From Camillea tinctor (taxonomy: Eukaryota; Ascomycota; Sordariomycetes; Xylariales; Xylariaceae), in contig MU394055.1 in NCBI GenBank assembly GCA_022578605.1, positions 562,902-626,901 of the forward strand: a DNA stretch of 64,000 bases, read 5' to 3'. Below the pieces are notes generated by a model that saw only the letters and a program-made list of their open reading frames with translations, searched no databases and was not told the DNA's origin. A program made the position numbers and the translations under genes. Each line of letters starts with the position of its first letter. The stretch's first letter is position 1. Below, piece after piece: positions 50,001 to 62,931 of the stretch.

Positions 50001-53000
50001 AGCAAACATTTATTTTAAAAACGGAAAATTAATAAAGTTATTAAGCATAATAATAATAAATACTTTATTTAGCAACGTGGACTTTTATATTATAAAAATA
50101 AATATGTTATTTTTACTATATTTTAAAAATATAGATTATTTAAAAGTATACTTTAATAACGTTATTAACTAGTTAATATGTAAAAATAAAATAATTATAA
50201 GTATTGTTTGCAAATAAGGACATTTTTAGTTTTAATTAAACAAAGTAATATACTTTATAAAAATAAAGCTTTATTGCATTTATACTTAATTTAGTTATTT
50301 ATTTATAAGCAAGTTATATAACTTTTTAAATAAAGCAAAGCATAAAATTAACATTAAAAATATTAAAAAAATTAATAAATTTTACTATTATTATTAAATT
50401 AAAAGTAAAGCACTTTAAAAGTTTAAATTTAATTTTAAAAACTTTAAAATAAACTTTAACTACAAAGTTATTATTAATATTATATACTTTAATAAAAAAC
50501 CAGTTTTATATGTTATTAATATAACAATTAACTTTTAAGCAGCTTAATTTTTAAGAACCATTTTAATAAAAAAAACGTAAAAAGCTTTTAAAAAATGTTA
50601 AATCGATATTTACTTTAATTTATTAAACATTATTATATATAATGCTAGAATTAATTTTAATAGCATTAAATTTTAAAATAAGGCCTAACTTATAAAAATT
50701 ATATATAAATAAGTACTGGTAAAAGCGCATTAATTTATTAAAAAAGTTAAAAAGTATTATAAATTTATTTAAAAAGCATACGAAATTATTTTAAAAAAGG
50801 TATAAAGCTTTAAAGCATTTTAACTATAAATAGCAATTAAAGCCGTTAACAATATAGCAAATTTTAACAGTTTAATTTTTACGTTTTTAGTTTTTAAAAT
50901 ATACTTAAAGATTAATATAAACTTACTTTTAATATTTTTATAATTATAAAAGGTAATTGCAGTTTAAAAAGCAATAATAAAAATTAAAAAAATTAAAGCA
51001 TAAAAGTTAGTAAAAAATGCTATAAATATTTAAAATAGCTTTAATATATAAAAAACGTTGTTAAAATTATTACTTTTAAGTAATAACGTTTTAATTTATA
51101 AAAAAAAAAGCAAATAAAAAAAACTTTATAAAGTTTTAACAATTATAAATAAAAAAATAATTATAGCGTTTAACGCATTAAATAAAACTTTTACGTTTAA
51201 AAGCTTATATGTTAAACTTTATATTTAACTTAAAAAAAATTTAAAACTTTTATAAAACTTAATAGTTAAACTATTTAAGCAACAATTTAACTTTAAAAAC
51301 TATAAAGTAATTTTTAAAAAAAAATTAAACATTATGCATATTTAAAATATTACTTATATAAACATAAAAAAAAAAAACGACTTAGTTTTAATACTTAAAC
51401 TTTAGTTTAAAAAAAAAATCGTAATTTTTAAAAAACTATATAAAGCATTAAACTTTATAAAGCTAAATGCATTGTTTGCAAATAGCATTTTATAATTTAT
51501 TATATATAATAAAGCAGTTTATTAAAATGCTATAGTGTTTAAATTATAAATAGTTTAAAAAGTTAAAGAGAAAAATATAGTTACTTTATATAAAAAGTTT
51601 AAATTAGTAGTATAAAAATATAAGAACTTAAATAAAAAATTTATTATAATATATGCTTTAATTATTTAAAAAGTAAGTTAAAAATTAATAATAGCTTTAA
51701 TATTAATGTTTTAATAGTAAAGTATAAAAATTATAATTTATAACATTATAATAGTATATATATAGTTAAAAACTTTAATATAACGTGTAATTTTTGTATA
51801 CTTATTATTAGAATTAAAAAATAAATATTTTAAAAAAACGTTATTATATATTATAAAGTTATTATATAAACTTATAAAATTAAGTATATATTAGTTCGAA
51901 ATATACTTAAAACATTATTAATATAAATTAAGTATAAAACCGTTAACTTTTAACTTTTGCTTATTAATTATAAAAAAAAGATAACTTTTTAAAATAACGG
52001 GCTTATAAACTAATAACATGCTAAATATTAGTACTTTAAAATTTTTAAAAAAAAAAGATAAAATATTAATTAAAATTAACATTAAAGCACGTTTTTAAAA
52101 AATATTAAAAAATAAAGCAATTAAAAATTTTAATAAATTGCGCTTAATAGTTTATAAAAAAAAGTACAATATTTTAATTAAATAAAAAAGTTAAGTTAAA
52201 AAATTAAAATTACTAAACCTTAAAACTTTTAACATAACTAAAAAGTATATAAAGCAAAAAATTTAAAAAGCTTATATTTTTTTTATTTGTTAATTAAAAG
52301 TAGCTTTTAATTACTTAATAATTATATAATATATAAAACTTAATATTAAAAAAGCTAAAGTTTTAAATACTTAAATTTAATAGTAAATAGCTAATAAAAA
52401 GCGTAGTTTTAACTTTGTTACTTTTAATTTAAAAAACCTTTATTTATATATATTTATAAACGGTTTATTTACTAATAATAAAAATATAAATTTATAAATT
52501 AATTACTTTATTATACTAAAAAATAAAGAACCTATAACGTAAAATAATGAGTTAAAAATTATAAGCAATATAATTTATTAGTTTTTTATTAAATATAAAT
52601 AAGTAACGCGCAATATACTTATAAATAAAATCTATAAAATAGTTTAAAAGTTTAATATTAAATATATAATACATTAAATATTTAGTACGATTATAAATTA
52701 AACATTTTATTTAAAAATCTTTTTTATACTTTATATTAACTTATTTTTTTTATATTAATGCTTTATATAAATAAAAACTATTAACAAAAAAAAACTTATA
52801 ATTAACTTAATAGCTTTATAGCAATTATATAAAAATTAAAAAATTAATAATATTTAATAAATTTATAGAAATTATAACTTAATAAATGCAATAATAAAAG
52901 TAGTACTTAATAAAGTAATAAAAACGTTAATTAAAAAAAATTAAATTGTAATTAAACTAAAAAAATAAGTTAAACGGAAAGTAGTATAACAAGTTTACGA

Positions 53001-53030
53001 TTTTTTTACAAAAAAAAATAAAGTAAGTAA

Positions 53031-53195
53031 TAGTTGCATAATAAGAATAAAAAGTTATAATGTACTTTATATATAAATAAGTTGTGCTTTTTTGCGCAAT
53101 TTTAATTAAATAGTTCTTTTTTTAAACACGAATATATAACCGTTTTTTATACTTGTTATTGTTTTTATTCTTTTTAGTACGTATACCTACTAACA
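53031..53195 (+). repeat. right LTR
   Basis: It begins TAGTTGCATAATAAGA and ends TACCTACTAACA. It has the same length as the left copy. Confidence 0.9.
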
Positions 53196-54766
53196 ATATA
53201 ATAAAATTTAATTATTTAAATTAAAATAAGCTATAAAATAAAAGCATTTAAATTTAATACTTTTATTTTTAAAGCTATAAATTAATATTTTAATATATAA
53301 AAAAAAATATAAAAAAATTTAGCTTAAATTAACTTTTAACGTAAATAAAAAAAGTTTAATAATTAATTATAATTTATAATTTATTTTAAAGTTTATTTTA
53401 ATAATTTTATTAATTATTTTATTAAAAATTAATAACTTAATTTTTAAAACTTTTAAAACTTATAAAGCTTTTATAAAAAGTTTGCAATTTTATTTTTAAA
53501 CTTTATTTATTAAATATATTAATATAATAAGCTAAGTATTAACTTTTAAAATTATTTTTAAAAATAAAAAATTTTAAACTTTATAGTTTATTAAAAAATT
53601 TAAAAATATAGCAAATTAATACTTTATATATTTAAAAAATAAATAATTATTTAATATAATAGTTATAAAATAATTATAATAAGTTTTTTTACTTTAAACT
53701 AATTACTTTTTTTATAATTTATTAAAAGCTTACTTTTTAATACTAAATAGCTATAAAAGTTATATATTAATAAGTTATTTTTATTTTTATATTAATTAAT
53801 TTTATTTTTATAATTTTACGATTTTTTTTACATGCATTATAAAAAAAGTATATTAACATATTTTTTTTAATTAAAGTTTATGTTTATTTATTTTTATTAT
53901 AACATTTATTTATGTTTTTTTTTAATTTATTACTTTTATAATTTTTAACTTTTAAATAATAATTTATTTAACTTTTTAAAAATATATTATTATTGCTATT
54001 TTAATAAATTAACTTTTTAAATTAATAAATTATTTATAAATAAAATTAACTTTATTAAAATTTATATTAAAGTAAAAAAAATAGCTTTTATTAAAAAAAT
54101 TATTATAATAAAGTTTAAAACTATTAAAAATTAGCTTATTAATTGCAAAAAAGCTTTAAAATATTTAAAAATTTAAAATATAATAAAAATAATAAATATA
54201 AAGTTATAATTAAACCTTTAAAATATAACTTTTTTTAATATTAATAATTAGTTATTAAATTAAAAATTTTAGTAAATTTTGCACTTTTTAATTAAAAATT
54301 ATATTTAAATTAACTATTAAAGCTTTTAAAAAAAATTAAGCATTTTTTTTTTTGCAAAAAAAAGTTAAAAAATTTTAAGTTAAAAATAAAGCGTTAAGTA
54401 AAAAAAAAGCGCAAAAAAGTTCTTAATTTTAACAAAACGTTTATAAAATTAATTTAAATTTAAGCTATATATAAAAAAATTACTAAAAAACAATTTATAG
54501 CTTTTAAAATTAAAAACAAATTAAAATTAAATAAAAAATTAAGTAATAAATTAAATAAAAAATTTAGCAATAAAAAGCTAAATAAGCTTATAATATACTT
54601 ATTAATACGCACGCGTTTTAATTGCATTATTTAAGCTTTAATTAAATATATAAATTAATTAAAAAAAAATATTTTTATTATGTATTTATTTTATTTTTAC
54701 TATTTTTTTTAAAAAATTTTATATATTATTAAAGTTGTAGTGTTTTAGTAGTTTGTTATACATTTT

Positions 54767-54810
54767 AGTGTTTTTAATATGGGGGTATTCGCAAAAATGT
54801 GGATAGATAG
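54767..54810 (-). repeat. terminal inverted repeat, right end of the AT-rich element
   Basis: Read from 54810 leftward it starts CTATCTATCCACATT and contains TTTGCGAATACC. It is followed by TA at 54811. Confidence 0.8.
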
Positions 54811-54812
54811 TA

Positions 54813-57800
54813 ACCTCCGCCTCTCGGTAGCATTAAAGGTAACTCTGAAAATATTAAAAAACTTGGTATTATAATACACCGCTTACTTAGCGAATTCTGC
54901 GACTCTGATTGGTATCAGAAAGGCTTGTGTGAATATTACATCTGATTATATACTATAGAGTGCGCGCGTATGGAGTTTGTGAAACATAATAATGATTGAA
55001 ACTATAGCCAGTCGATTTCGAACTACTGAATCAGTTCACCGACATCGTCTCTACTGCCTCCTATTGTTCTTTCTTCAGTCTAAGGGAGGGTCCTTGTTAG
55101 TTAAAGCTCTCTCTCGGTCGAGCATGTGATATTTATTTTCTTCGGCTCTTGAGTCAAGAATAGAAAGAGGGGTTAAGGGGATATAAGTCTATCTTGAGAC
55201 ACAATCTAAGCCCTCTCACTCTTCGGAGACATAATGAAGATTGGGAAAAAGATCTCCCCAGAATACGGACTCGAGTGCCTATTCGGACGCTAGGGTAAAA
55301 TAGGGTCTACGCAAGATCCGACTCGGCATTAGCTGATCGTCGTCGACCCAACCCCTCGGGCTATATGCTGGTCTCAGAGGGAAACAGAGCGCCGGGAGAA
55401 CGCAAGGCTATAAGCCCTCTAAATGCCGCTTATACTATAGTCTAGTGCTATAGTTGAATGTTTAGTAAACAGGATAGACACCGGTGAGAAGGAGGGCAGA
55501 GAGGCGGGCTTGTATTGTCAGAGGACATCAGAATCAACCTATTCGGCATGTCTCAACAAGGGAGACGCACCTTTTTTTTTTTACTATCTTCGCCTATCTC
55601 ATTCAACCAATTGCTAAACTAGCTTATGTCTTACCTTTGCATCTCTTTGCCTTCTTAAGCAGATCGGTAGAGCTTCTAGACGTAGTCCGGCCCCTTTTTG
55701 AGACATCTGCATCATGGCATTAGGGAACGTCTAACTCTCTAAGGGAGGTGGTAGAGGCTACCCCTTTCTAAGTAGATCTTATATTGATCTAAGGGCCTTA
55801 GCAAAATAGCTAAGTCCTGCCCTAAGCCTCTTGATCATCGATCTCATCTACAATGCGTCGGCGAGATATGTCTGTCAAATCTACGTAGAACTAGAACCGC
55901 CACGTTGGAACCTCTTTAGGGCTTCAAGCCAATGGTATAGAAACGCTATATATAGGTACTCATGTTCTGGTTAAATACCCCGGATACAGCTTTAAGGGGT
56001 AGGAACCTGTGTTTCTCTAGATAACAATATATCCCAAACGACCACTTATCCACTTATTCAAGGCACCCATCGAAAATCCATAAAGAAAATCAGGACTATG
56101 CTACTATTTTCTCTCCTCTCGAGGTAATAGTATGGTACGCTAATCCTGCCCCTTTTCCTTCCGCTGTCCCCCACTGTCTGTGTGGCAGTTTTAGGCAAGC
56201 TACTCGTTATGTCCAGCCCTGCGAGGCTGTGTTTCTACTGCCCTATCAGGCAACATCATGCCGTGCCTAGCCGGTTTGTTTTTCTTGTCTTTTAACGGCC
56301 AAGACCGAGATGCGGCCGTATCTAAAGAGAAAAAAGGAGCCGCGAGGGGGATAGGAAGATTCTCGGTATCGAAGTAAGCAAAGAGGGTCTAAACAATGAT
56401 GATCATCGACTATATGTAAATAGTTGCTTCAATGACGAGGTGTGTGCATGGAGATCCAGTATCCCAGCAAAAGACTTAGTCTGTTCTCAGTACCGTGTTA
56501 TTCCTATTCCGTTCTACCCCGGCCCGAGCCGGACCGGGCGGAACTAAATTGGCAGATCCGAACGGGATAAGCGAACCCGGGTCACTGGATACTGCTTACC
56601 AACCCCAATCAAGTAGGGTTTATTCACCTCTTTACAATGTAGGCGAGTAAGCTGGGCGGCTTAGGATCCTATATTCATATAGTCATTTGTGAGAGAACCC
56701 GGAGATTGGGATCTAAGAACTGAGCGTTGAGATCTAGGAGTACAAGGATTTCCGGCAGACAAAGGCGCTAATTGTGTGTATATTTCCCTCCGCTATTGTT
56801 TGCCTTTAGTTATAATTATTTGCGTAATAAAAACTACAGGTTTTTCTACATAGGGTACGATTCATGGCACCATTCGTGCTGAAATTAAGACATGGAAGAG
56901 TGTTGCTATACAGACAGCTTCTTGATTGTGGGTCAAGGCCGCTCATTTAAGGCTAAATACAATATGTAGAGATACTGGGAAAGAGATGGACTACTGCTAA
57001 TTTGTAGTTGGCGATATTATATATAGATATAGCATCATTCCATGAACAGTAAGAGAAGAGTTGATATAGCCATAGTGTAAGGAAGAAGGTTTAAGAATGC
57101 AATGAAAACTGTGTAGGAATGCTGGGTGTTATATAAAGAGAGAGCTATAATAATTACCAACTATTTAGTCGTCTTATATCTTCTTTGTCATGTTTCTACT
57201 CTACTGAGATATAGATATGATTTCCCCCTTTGCCTTATTGACTTTGATTAACCTTAAGCTATACGTTCCTTATCATTCCTGACTACCTAGGTATATACCC
57301 ATATAACCTATATTAGAATCACTACACGCATACACACGTATACACCTACATATACTCATATGTTAAGGGAATAAAGATAGAAAAGTCCATGAGGGGCCTA
57401 GGAAGGGCTTAGGTAGTCATAGTGTTGTTGTGCGGGAGACTAGAACCGCAACTGCCTCTGATACCGTTACTTATATGTTAACATCGAACATTCTCTTTGT
57501 TGCCTCATAATCTAGCACACCGTTCCTGACAGTAAACGAGACATAAAAGCTTATTCTACGTAAATGCCAATATATTTCATGTTTTTGTGTAAGGGCCAAA
57601 GCAAAACTATCACTCCTGTAGCCATGTGCATATTTACAGATATAGATAGTGGCCTCGCAAACGTAGTGTGTTCATACACAAAGAAATACGTCCTAACAAT
57701 GATGTTTTATAGTATTTCGATAGATGAAGACTATCATCCTTGACCTGGGGACTGAGCTCATCCTTTACGCGTTTTATAATAACTTCGTTTGTACATCAGG

Positions 57801-60800
57801 CAAGCCAAGGACATTGAAACAGGGGATGCAGAGCTAGACGAGAGAAAACTGATATTGCTTTTATACCGAGTCTCTTTAGGATTGATTTCTTGCGTTAAAG
57901 CAATTTACACACACACCTGTGTGGGTAGATATCACAGGAGACAAAAACTGTTCCAGAGACCGATTCATATAGCCTATCTTTGAAATACGCATACTTTATG
58001 TATATCTATAAGGAGTGGGAGTTCTCAGGGGAGTAGAGATAGAGTAGGATGAAGAGCTGTACGTTATCTCGTTCAGCCTGATGCTAAAGAGCAGGCTACG
58101 ATATAACTAGGTAGTGACTCTATCCCTTACCTTCGGGGAAACGAACACACAGCATCGAAGCGACGACGTGCATATTTAGATGATGCTAAGGCATACATAC
58201 ATGACCTAGGTTACCGATGTGATAAACCCTTATATATCTGTGATATTGTGAATTGGGATCCCCCCTTACGTCCTCGGGTCGTAGCTAAGATGAAGAAGGG
58301 ACAGTATAAATAAATGAACGCCGAGACTAGCTAGTTCGGTGTTTTGTTGTGCACTTTGCCTACGTAAAAAACTGATTCCCGTTTTCTCGTGATGCAGCAA
58401 TCCATATAACCAACCGCCAGGTAACCGTTTTAAGAGGCTTTCATCTTGTAACGATGCTATTCTGCTAGTAAGAGAGCTCTATCTATCCGCCATAGTTCTC
58501 ACACAACAGCCCCCTTTCCTCCAACACCTTCTTTTCTATTCCCTCGTTGAAAAAATCTACATAACCTTACTAGACCCCTATAGACCCTTAGAGTTCATCC
58601 ATTCGCAAATCAGAGGTCATATTCTTCTCCCAACCCCCGTCGCCCTTTCACCTTCCCTCTCTATCAATCTTATCCACAGGCCTAGACCGGTTCGAAAGAA
58701 GACATTTCCTTTCGAACCACGCTGGATTGTGTTATTCCCAACCGCGCATAAAATTGACATCCGGGATTGGGCGAGTCCCGGAGGTGGCGAACAAGTCGTG
58801 GGTAACACGACATCTGCCCCCCCTCTTCTTCGTATCCCTTACGCGTTCCGGATCCCAACGTACGATAGGCCACCCCATTTACACCAAGCTATCGTATATA
58901 CCCTCATAGCTAATAAGCATAAAGCCTCGGTATGAGAAAAAAAAATAGAAACAAGATAAATGGATGGCTGAGGTAAGTTTGTAGGTAATAAGCATGTAAG
59001 GAGGTTCCCCATTGGAGCGTGGCTGTATCTACATGCTATATACCTAATACCTATCTACTTACCCTACATACGTACGTACGTACATGAACTATCTCCATCT
59101 CCATCTCCATCACCAAACCACCCTTGCCTTCTTTCGACAAGAACTATATACTCACCTTTTATCTTACATAAGCTACGAACCTACGGAGCTGTTGACTTCA
59201 TGTCGATGCTTGTTCGCTCGCTCGTACCCGATCTCTTGTTTTTGCGCTGACGAAGAGACTATAACGAGCCGCAGCAGGCCAAAGCCTCGTTTCCCGCTCC
59301 ACCCGCATAGCCTTGAAGCGCGCGCTAATTATGGCGCGTAAAAAGCCGTGGGTATTCCGGTATGTACCTACATATAGGTTATATATCTTTACCTACCTAC
59401 CTACCTACTTAAATTAACTTATATAGTTGACCTTAGCTAGGTAATTAGTTAGGCGGGGAACTAAAGGTAAGGTTAACGTAAGGTTAACGTAAGTGAAGGC
59501 GGCTTATACGGGCCCTACGGGGGCTGCGTCCCTACACGATGCCCGGGGAACCCTTGAAAGGAAGAGCAAAAAGGACGGTTTGCTTAGAAGTGAAAATAGA
59601 TGTTGGATTTTTAGATAGACAACTAGGTAGCTTAGGTATGTATGTAGTAGGTACGTGAATAAAAACATAATCATCTACCTAGTAAATCGTAACAAGGATC
59701 AATTGGCCTAGGTTAGCAGGGAGACCATATCAATGAACTGTTACTTCTTCTAGGAGGTCCATACAAGATAGACGAAGACAAGCAATATCACTATAACCAC
59801 AGAGGATGGTAGAGACTACTAATTGGATAGGTGAGCCACAGGTTAAATAATATTTCGATATTCTTTCGCCCATCTCAATCCACGGTCCGGCGGTTCGTAG
59901 TCCCCCTAAAGACCAATGGACAGACTGAGAATTGTTTAGAATACAGTGACCCAAATGACAAGCTCGCCAGCGGCTCTAACACCTTCATATAAAGCAGGTC
60001 AAATAGGAAGATGCGTACGTAGCCAATCAAGGTAGGCGAGGTAGGTTAAAGGTGATTTTATGTACAACCGGTATGGTCTGCTTTTTTTCTTTTCCCTTCT
60101 TTTTCTTCTCTTCTCGCCGGATAACTAGCGGCGTCTCCCTCCTCAAAAACCCCCAGGGCATCATCAGATAGGATAGGTTAGAGACACGACAGCTTCGTGA
60201 AGCCTGTCTTCCGCCCTCTAACATCCTTTTTTGGCCTCCAAACCTCTTTTCTCCATCCAGGAACCCCCCCCTCGGCTTGTTCACTTCCTAATCAACACGA
60301 AAACACGTACAAATCATCTCCATTCAAGAGTAACTTAACTAATAAAAAACCACCTCCCTGCCTCTCCCAAAGACGCCGATCCATTGAGAAGATGAAGACA
60401 CCTGGTCCAGCTTCGCCCCGGTTGCATTGTTTTCTCTGTTCTGTGGTGGAGGGAACAAGAAGTGAAGAAAAAATAACAACACGTAGGAGTTTTTAATAAC
60501 ACATAGCGAAGCTAGCAAAAAAGAGAAAATACGAAGATCATATTCGCTTCCGCAAAAGAGACCTAGGGGGGAATAAGTAAAGACAAGAAGGAGAGTTAGC
60601 AAAACCCATATATTCTAGGTCATCATCTAGAAAAGAGTTAGAAGAAAATAAATAATATCAATAGGAAAAGCCCAAATCCGTAACATCCAGAGCTATACGT
60701 AGATAAGTAAGACAGGCAGATAAAGCCGTATAATAATGTTAATAAGAATGTCCTGTAGTTTCTCGTATTTCCCGCGTCTCATCATGATTTAAACGAAAAA

Positions 60801-60857
60801 CATCATGTCAGATAGCAGTGACTAAGTTTTTTTTTTCTTAATGCTCCGCCTGAGAGA
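54813..60857. other. gene-poor region between the AT-rich island and OPY2
   Basis: Base composition returns abruptly to near normal at 54813. No gene is supported. A stop-free but ATG-less frame of 180 codons (58393-58935) shows no motif. The minus strand has a retroelement-like primer-binding motif GGTATCAGAGGC at 57454-57465. Short CCTAGGT motifs occur near 57286 and 58204. The end nearest 60857 is the OPY2 3' flank. Confidence 0.45.
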
Positions 60858-62196
60858 TTACTCTCTCAAGGCATTTTCATCGCCAAACGGACTAGCATCT
60901 CGCGAAGACCGGCGAGGAGTGGGAATGCCACTTGCCCGCCTTGTCGACTCCCTTATCGCCTCACTCAGGGAGTCGTTCTTTTCATGACCCTTAGGCGGTG
61001 GGTCTGAGAAGGGGCTCTGCAAAGGCTTTTCCGTATCGTCATCACGAGACACGTCTTCTTTACGGGCCTCAGGAACCTGCTCCAACGGCGACGAGGAGCC
61101 TTCGGAATCTACTACCACAGTGGGCGTCGACGCCTTGGACCTTTGACTACCCACACGGACTATCTGTGGTCGCACAACCGGTGCCGTCGCAGCGTTGGCA
61201 TTCTTGAAGAAAGTAGCCCCGATGCTAAAGGTCGGAGATGGAGGTGGCTTTTCGTTCTTTTCGTATTTGTCGTAATCAACCGCAGGTACCGGGGGTGTCG
61301 AATCACCACTGTTGCTGCTGGCAGCGCGGGACTTGACACTGACAATGGATGGCTTGAGGAAGTTGCCTTTCTGGGCCGGCATGGGAGACACGACGACATT
61401 CTTACCATAGATGGTAGATGCGACACTAGATCGTGGAGCATAGGACGTGCGAGCATACGAGGTCCGGTCAGTGTAACTAGAAATGCCAGAATAAGTCGAA
61501 TCGCGGAGGTCGCCGGGAACGAAGAAATGCTGCTCCTCGTACGGAGATGACTTCCCATCCGAATGGGCCAGAGGAATCGGAGGCACCGGGGGGACCAGCA
61601 GGGTCGGGGAGGTTGGGGTAGCTCGGTTGGTGACGCCGGGGATATAGGCGATTTGGATAATGTTGGAGGCGCGCGTGAGGACGGTAGAAGCGATGGAATG
61701 TACGGTGTGGGTTGACTCGCGCTGTGATCGCCTCGATGCAAAATCGGTTGCCATGCCCTCCTTGGTGTGATGTATCGACTCCTCCTGCCAACCCTCTTGC
61801 CCGAGCTGCTGTCTCTTGCTCTTGATGCAGAACCTCCAAACTAGATAGGTGACGATGCCAATCGCCGCCAGACCCCCTATCACACCACCGACAATTGCGC
61901 CAACATTGGGACTGTCGCTACTCGAGGAAGATGATGAAGCCGACACATCTCTTACGCAGATAGCCTGGGGACACTGGGTGCAGTCCATCGGAATCGTTAC
62001 TTGACATCTCTCGTTATCGGCACACGTGGGACATTCGGGCGAGGCATCTAGACACTTAACACAGCCATTCTGCCTCCTCGCCAGCGGCGACGAGGAGTCC
62101 TCGTCTAGTAAATAGAGGGTTAGCTCCCCTTTAGCGACAACTAGGAACGAGGGACTTACTGAGGGCAAAGCCAACAAAGCCAGGGTAAGCTGCCAT
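60858..62196 (-). CDS. opy2: OPY2-type membrane anchor of the HOG/MAPK pathway
   Basis: Exon 1 (62196-62160, 12 codons plus one base) and exon 2 (62104-60858) joined over a 55-bp intron (GTAAGT...TAG) give 427 residues, starting MAAYPGFVGFALNED. OPY2 is a single-pass plasma-membrane protein that recruits the Ste50 adaptor and so Ste11 to the membrane for osmostress and related MAPK signalling. The outer part has the OPY2 cysteine pattern with eight cysteines at 27, 30, 37, 40, 46, 54, 57 and 62 (CVKC, CPTC, NERC, CTQCP). A Ser run (69-75) leads to one membrane helix (about 80-102, AIVGGVIGGLAAIG), followed by basic KSKRQQ. The long cytoplasmic tail is disordered and rich in Ser/Pro, and probably carries phosphorylation and Ste50-binding motifs. 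There is no classical signal peptide, as in other OPY2 proteins. A frame that ignores the intron would start in the wrong place. Confidence 0.88.
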
Positions 62197-62899
62197 GGCG
62201 ATGAGGAAAGGACGATAACACAGACAAGTAGGACGGTTCACAATATGGATATGCTCCTGTTTAGGGTAGCCTGATTACGGCCTGGTGCTTTTGAAGATCG
62301 ACAAATCTGGTGTAGAAAGGACTTGGGACTAGATCGACCAGTGCTCTGCAGATCTTTCCGATTGATGATGCAGCTAATGTCTATATTGGCAATTGAGGGA
62401 CGAAATGACAAGAAATCCCGACAAAATCGAAGGCGATGATGAATGATTTTTTTTTACTGAGGCGAGCGATGTAATGGTGGTGGGGGTTGGAAGAAGAGGG
62501 GAAGAGTAAGAGATAGAATGGGGCTCGCCGTGAAGAAAGAAAGAATGGACGGGACGATGAGGAAGATGTGCCGGGTGGGTTTGGTGTAAGTGAGTGCTGG
62601 CGTTGAACGGACGGTGATGGTTGGATAAGTTTTTCTTGGATGGCTTGAATAAACGAGTGACTGGAGAGACTAGCTCAAAGAGAGAAAAAAATAAAAAATA
62701 AAATAAAAAATAAAAACGAATACCAATCGCAACCTAAGTGGCGATGACAAACGACATCGGAAACATCGAGTATTCCAAGTGCGACAAGAATAAAGTTGCT
62801 TAAGTGGTTGAATTCGAGTCGATGCGTGGAAGTGGAATTGTGCGATGCTTCGATGTGTTGTAACTGAATAAAGAGAAGGAGAATGGAAAATGGGGTGGG

Positions 62900-62931
<32 letters not shown>

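Larger units (their letters stand above)
46846..53195 (+). mobile_element. LTR retrotransposon relic (short LTRs), nested in the DNA element
   Basis: Two direct repeats of 165 bp each (46846-47010 and 53031-53195) enclose 6.02 kb. Total length, short LTRs and a purine-rich tract just before the right LTR (about 53010-53030) fit an LTR retroelement in plus orientation, perhaps copia-type. The LTR ends in CA in the right copy; the first bases read TA, probably TG before mutation. Five-base flanks ATATG and ATATA (differing by one transition) may be the target duplication if the LTR begins one base earlier. The interior has no open frames, so gag and pol cannot be identified. Confidence 0.75.
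46207..54810. mobile_element. AT-rich relic of a Tc1/mariner-like DNA transposon, interrupted by an LTR retroelement
   Basis: The two edges of the AT-rich island are inverted copies of each other: 46207-46250 and 54767-54810 agree at 35 of 44 bases with no gaps, and all nine differences are transitions. Both edges are bordered by TA (46205-46206 and 54811-54812), the target duplication of Tc1/mariner elements. Removing the nested 6.35-kb LTR element leaves about 2.25 kb, the usual size of a Fot1/pogo-type transposon. All frames are full of stops and no transposase domain can be read. A Lys-codon-rich stretch near 54330-54430 may be the transposase C-terminus, which would give plus orientation; this is inference. 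Confidence 0.75.

Noticed and set aside
46840..53200. ATATG/ATATA as target duplication of the LTR element
   Set aside because: It requires the LTR to start with A rather than T; with the canonical start the flanks do not match. Left open rather than called.
58393..58935. 180-codon stop-free plus-strand frame
   Set aside because: No ATG near its start and no recognised motif; the length is at chance level for the window.
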